DNA of 8,616 nt from Fidelibacterota bacterium. Its GTDB lineage: Bacteria; Fidelibacterota; Fidelibacteria; Fidelibacterales; DSDE01. Below are positions 7,501 to 8,616 of the stretch, in pieces. The number at the start of each line of letters is the position of its first letter. Within the stretch, counting starts at the first letter, position 1. The notes beneath the pieces were generated by a model. The model saw only the letters and a program-made list of their open reading frames with translations, was not told the origin of the DNA and did not search any database. A program made the position numbers and the translations under genes. The stretch covers positions 1-8,616 of the forward strand of contig DSDE01000079.1 of the NCBI GenBank assembly GCA_011049095.1, read 5' to 3'.

Positions 7501-8616
7501 GTCCTGGCTGGTGACATTACCATAGCTTATTCTAAAAAATTGAATCATTTCCAGCTCGGGGTTTCCCACGACTTCTGTGGTGTCGGAGAGTGGGATTCGG
7601 TAAAGCCGCCAGCCGGTGGGTGAGCCATCTCTAAACTCGGTTTCAGTGACGAAATAGTCGCCAGGGTCTTCCAGGTTTAGCTCATAGGTATAATAATCAT
7701 TCTCCAGGTCCAGCCAGTTGTTGCGATTGATATCTTCTGTATCTGGAATATAGCCGCCTTCATCGGTATTGCCTTCGGTGCCATTGATGTAGCGATAATA
7801 GCCGCTGCCAGGAACAAAGTTATAGTTATCTACTTTTGGGTCAATGCCCAAGGCCAGCTCTTCTGCATCGGTCAGGCCATTGATGCCAATATTTTCTTCA
7901 TCTTCCAGCAAGCCGTTGCCAACTGTTAAGCCGGTTCCGGGTTCGGGCTTATCTTCTGTATCCAGCATTCCATTTTCAGTGAAGGCCTGTTCTTTCACAT
8001 TCCATACCAGGTCTAGGTCTTCAGAGATTTTTCCCATATCAAACCGAAGGGTACCGCGGGTTCCTTTTGCCCAGATTTCGATAAATTTTGTCTCTTTCTG
8101 ATTGTAAGCGCCGGAATAGAGGCTTCGCATTATACCACCCCACATCTGCCTCGGTGCGTGACTTGAAGCTTTCCCCGTCATCTGGTTGACAGATGGGTCA
8201 ATGACCAGTATCATAGTGCGGGTGACATCATTTTGCATATTGGCGCTGACCTCTTTGTCTGGCCAAATATTTTTTGTGGATACATCAATATATGGATTGT
8301 ACCAGTAGGTAAATGCCCGCTCCTGCCACGGGTTTTTAACCGGACGGCTTGCGTAATACCAGCCTTTGCGTTCCACACCCAGGGGGGTTACTTTTTTAGC
8401 GCCCTCAAAATCATCAATATTGGCCACACCGTTTGGGTCGCCGGTTTTATTATTGCTGATGGTATTGGGATTGGGAATAATCTGGGCAATTTCTCCAGAA
8501 ATACGGACAGAGGATTGGTCGTATGTTTCAATGAGTGGCAGTGCATTAATGCCACGGGTCAGCCAGTTGATGTCTTGCTGAATATTCCCATTGATATCCC
8601 AGATCATATTGCGAAA
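4594..8616 (-). CDS. sprA: SprA-like T9SS outer-membrane translocon, C-terminal part (5' end outside window)
   Basis: This is the C-terminal portion of a very large outer-membrane protein recognised as SprA (Sov in Porphyromonas), the beta-barrel pore through which type IX secretion cargo crosses the outer membrane. The frame is open to the right edge (codons TTT CGC AAT precede the Met at 8607), and known SprA proteins exceed 2,000 residues, so about 1,340 residues are seen and the N-terminus is missing. Numbering from the Met at 8607, family-like segments are IDDFEGAK at 64-71 and GEIWLNELRVSD at 597-608. From about 610 to the end the sequence alternates polar and aromatic/hydrophobic residues, with many Asn, Ser and Tyr, as expected of transmembrane beta-strands. 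Two insertions stand out: an acidic region at about 206-305 with NGLTDAEE and DINRNNWLDLEND, resembling calcium-binding loops, and a Pro/Gly/Arg/Lys-rich linker at about 954-994. The protein ends KVNILIRG, directly abutting the M28 gene. Family assignment is by recognition of these segments and overall composition, not by a search. Confidence 0.85.
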   Translation of the reverse strand, partial: FRNMIWDINGNIQQDINWLTRGINALPLIETYDQSSVRISGEIAQIIPNPNTISNNKTGDPNGVANIDDFEGAKKVTPLGVERKGWYYASRPVKNPWQERAFTYWYNPYIDVSTKNIWPDKEVSANMQNDVTRTMILVIDPSVNQMTGKASSHAPRQMWGGIMRSLYSGAYNQKETKFIEIWAKGTRGTLRFDMGKISEDLDLVWNVKEQAFTENGMLDTEDKPEPGTGLTVGNGLLEDEENIGINGLTDAEELALGIDPKVDNYNFVPGSGYYRYINGTEGNTDEGGYIPDTEDINRNNWLDLENDYYTYELNLEDPGDYFVTETEFRDGSPTGWRLYRIPLSDTTEVVGNPELEMIQFFRISYGNVTSQDSVQFASIGLVGNEWQELGIAEDDSARYVLDDERFSVTVINTEDNPEYEPPDGVQGKLDRVYNIRSKEQSLALKIAQLNPGNIAVAQKTLWQEENYLTYKSIKMFVHGDEGLRSYIEPPIRFFLRLGRSAGAELTDYYEIETPVYAGWDERNNLELLFDEITRLKEYSANNPPKDTLNFTYFFSEDGRVRQFTNNSTGQIYRVIGEPSFSRINKFLAGVRNVGDASYTGEIWLNELRVSDPLREKGIAFRGTFDLDIAGLASINFNASYEEAEFHQVNQKDPLSTSRGKTGDASNLQDKESYNINIKLNPHRLLPKAWNILMPVVLNYSESKNTPKYFPGSDIRMSTVPDSLIALTQKQGLNTSLRKNSKSDFWLAKYTIDAASANFSYSEQTRSDRLTKLNSTLNYAGKFDYDVKFNKGDGIPWLKWIPYYGKKWENKKLYWKPTGFKYSIDGVENKRINQPWQGESTYNPTLTLKRSFNTGYSPFDVLSFTYSQNQSSTLDKYLNDKWAAVENLDPGFVGNYSEVSSANFSPKISSWFTPKFNYSSSFTANNSIDLPYFNAGNTRNLGSSFSLDPKKIIDSFTKGAPKSSTTPGRPGGRPGSRPGAAKPNTQKPSEDNKKPKKGFSIGNILKEGITRIQPIQVSIDEKKTLNHSGIALMTRIDSSLTEQPYDSTGHMIDYVDWRYRLGFAETPAEILLYDIVGTNAVKTNTNRNFSVRSGYKLTNKISTGFNFRIQRSDNKSGATHNESLVRSYLPLGETGKEGFPMADWNIKWSGLNSYKWLTKWTKSFSIDHAFSGQEKLSYQNGDTTSHSFSQNFSPLVGISIIFKNDIDTKFRFNRTVDIINEQIDTRRTLNNSGTFTIGWSKRGGMTIPIPFYKKVNMENNINLSLNMTYSKRDVYLRRLVEGKFNHTEWNTNWKIQPELSYQFSRNITGSTFFMYGETSTPINPKKVSRDFGLKVNILIRG
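5626..5748 (-). repeat. Pro/Gly/Arg/Lys-rich low-complexity linker inside SprA
   Basis: Residues about 954-994 of the visible SprA (counted from the Met at 8607) form a disordered, strongly basic segment. Its core is three short tandem units, GRPG-GRPG-SRPG (964-975, nt 5718-5683), followed by Lys/Pro-rich sequence. The flanks are ordinary beta-barrel-like sequence, so the segment likely forms a flexible loop. The DNA units are similar but not identical, as expected of a repeat that diverged after in-frame duplication. Confidence 0.6.

Noticed and set aside
1..8616. CRISPR array, tRNA/rRNA genes, insertion sequences or att sites
   Set aside because: No regularly spaced direct repeats, cloverleaf-like sequence, terminal inverted repeats or transposase-like frames were seen; almost every base is explained by five coding sequences.

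Overview
The window suggests a Gram-negative bacterium of the FCB group (Fibrobacteres-Chlorobi-Bacteroidetes and relatives). It carries the C-terminal 1,340 codons of a SprA-type outer-membrane translocon, the core of the type IX secretion system (T9SS), and a secreted protein whose visible end is a YPNPFSP motif, typical of the start of T9SS C-terminal sorting domains. Clear Shine-Dalgarno motifs precede two genes (AGGA and AGGTG). That is less typical of classical Bacteroidota and hints at a relative such as Neomarinimicrobiota (Marinimicrobia) or Calditrichota. The taxon is inference only.

Every supported gene is on the minus strand, so the window is read from right to left. (1) 8616-4594: SprA-like translocon, with its N-terminus beyond the right edge. 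(2) 4593-3676: exported M28 metallohydrolase with glutaminyl cyclase hallmarks. (3) 3668-2829 (frame open to 3674): PrmA, ribosomal protein L11 methyltransferase. (4) 2842 or 2770 to 1316: lipoprotein with Ig-like repeats and acidic turn motifs. (5) 1319-1: exported beta-propeller protein with Asp-boxes, cut off by the left edge just as a probable sorting domain begins.

The genes are packed without real gaps: 0 nt between sprA and the M28 gene, about 1 nt to the first prmA ATG, an overlap (or at most 58 nt) between prmA and the lipoprotein gene, and a 4-nt ATGA overlap at the last junction. This looks like one transcription unit. No terminator, tRNA, rRNA, CRISPR, insertion sequence or intergenic stretch over 300 bases is visible.

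A plausible theme, inferred from gene order, is an envelope-export cassette: the translocon, an enzyme that could cap N-terminal Gln of exported proteins as pyroglutamate, a surface or periplasmic lipoprotein, and a probable T9SS cargo. The cytosolic housekeeping gene prmA sits in the middle. I found no convincing wholly new system. The most interesting point is the direct linkage of a glutaminyl-cyclase-like enzyme and a putative cargo to the SprA translocon.
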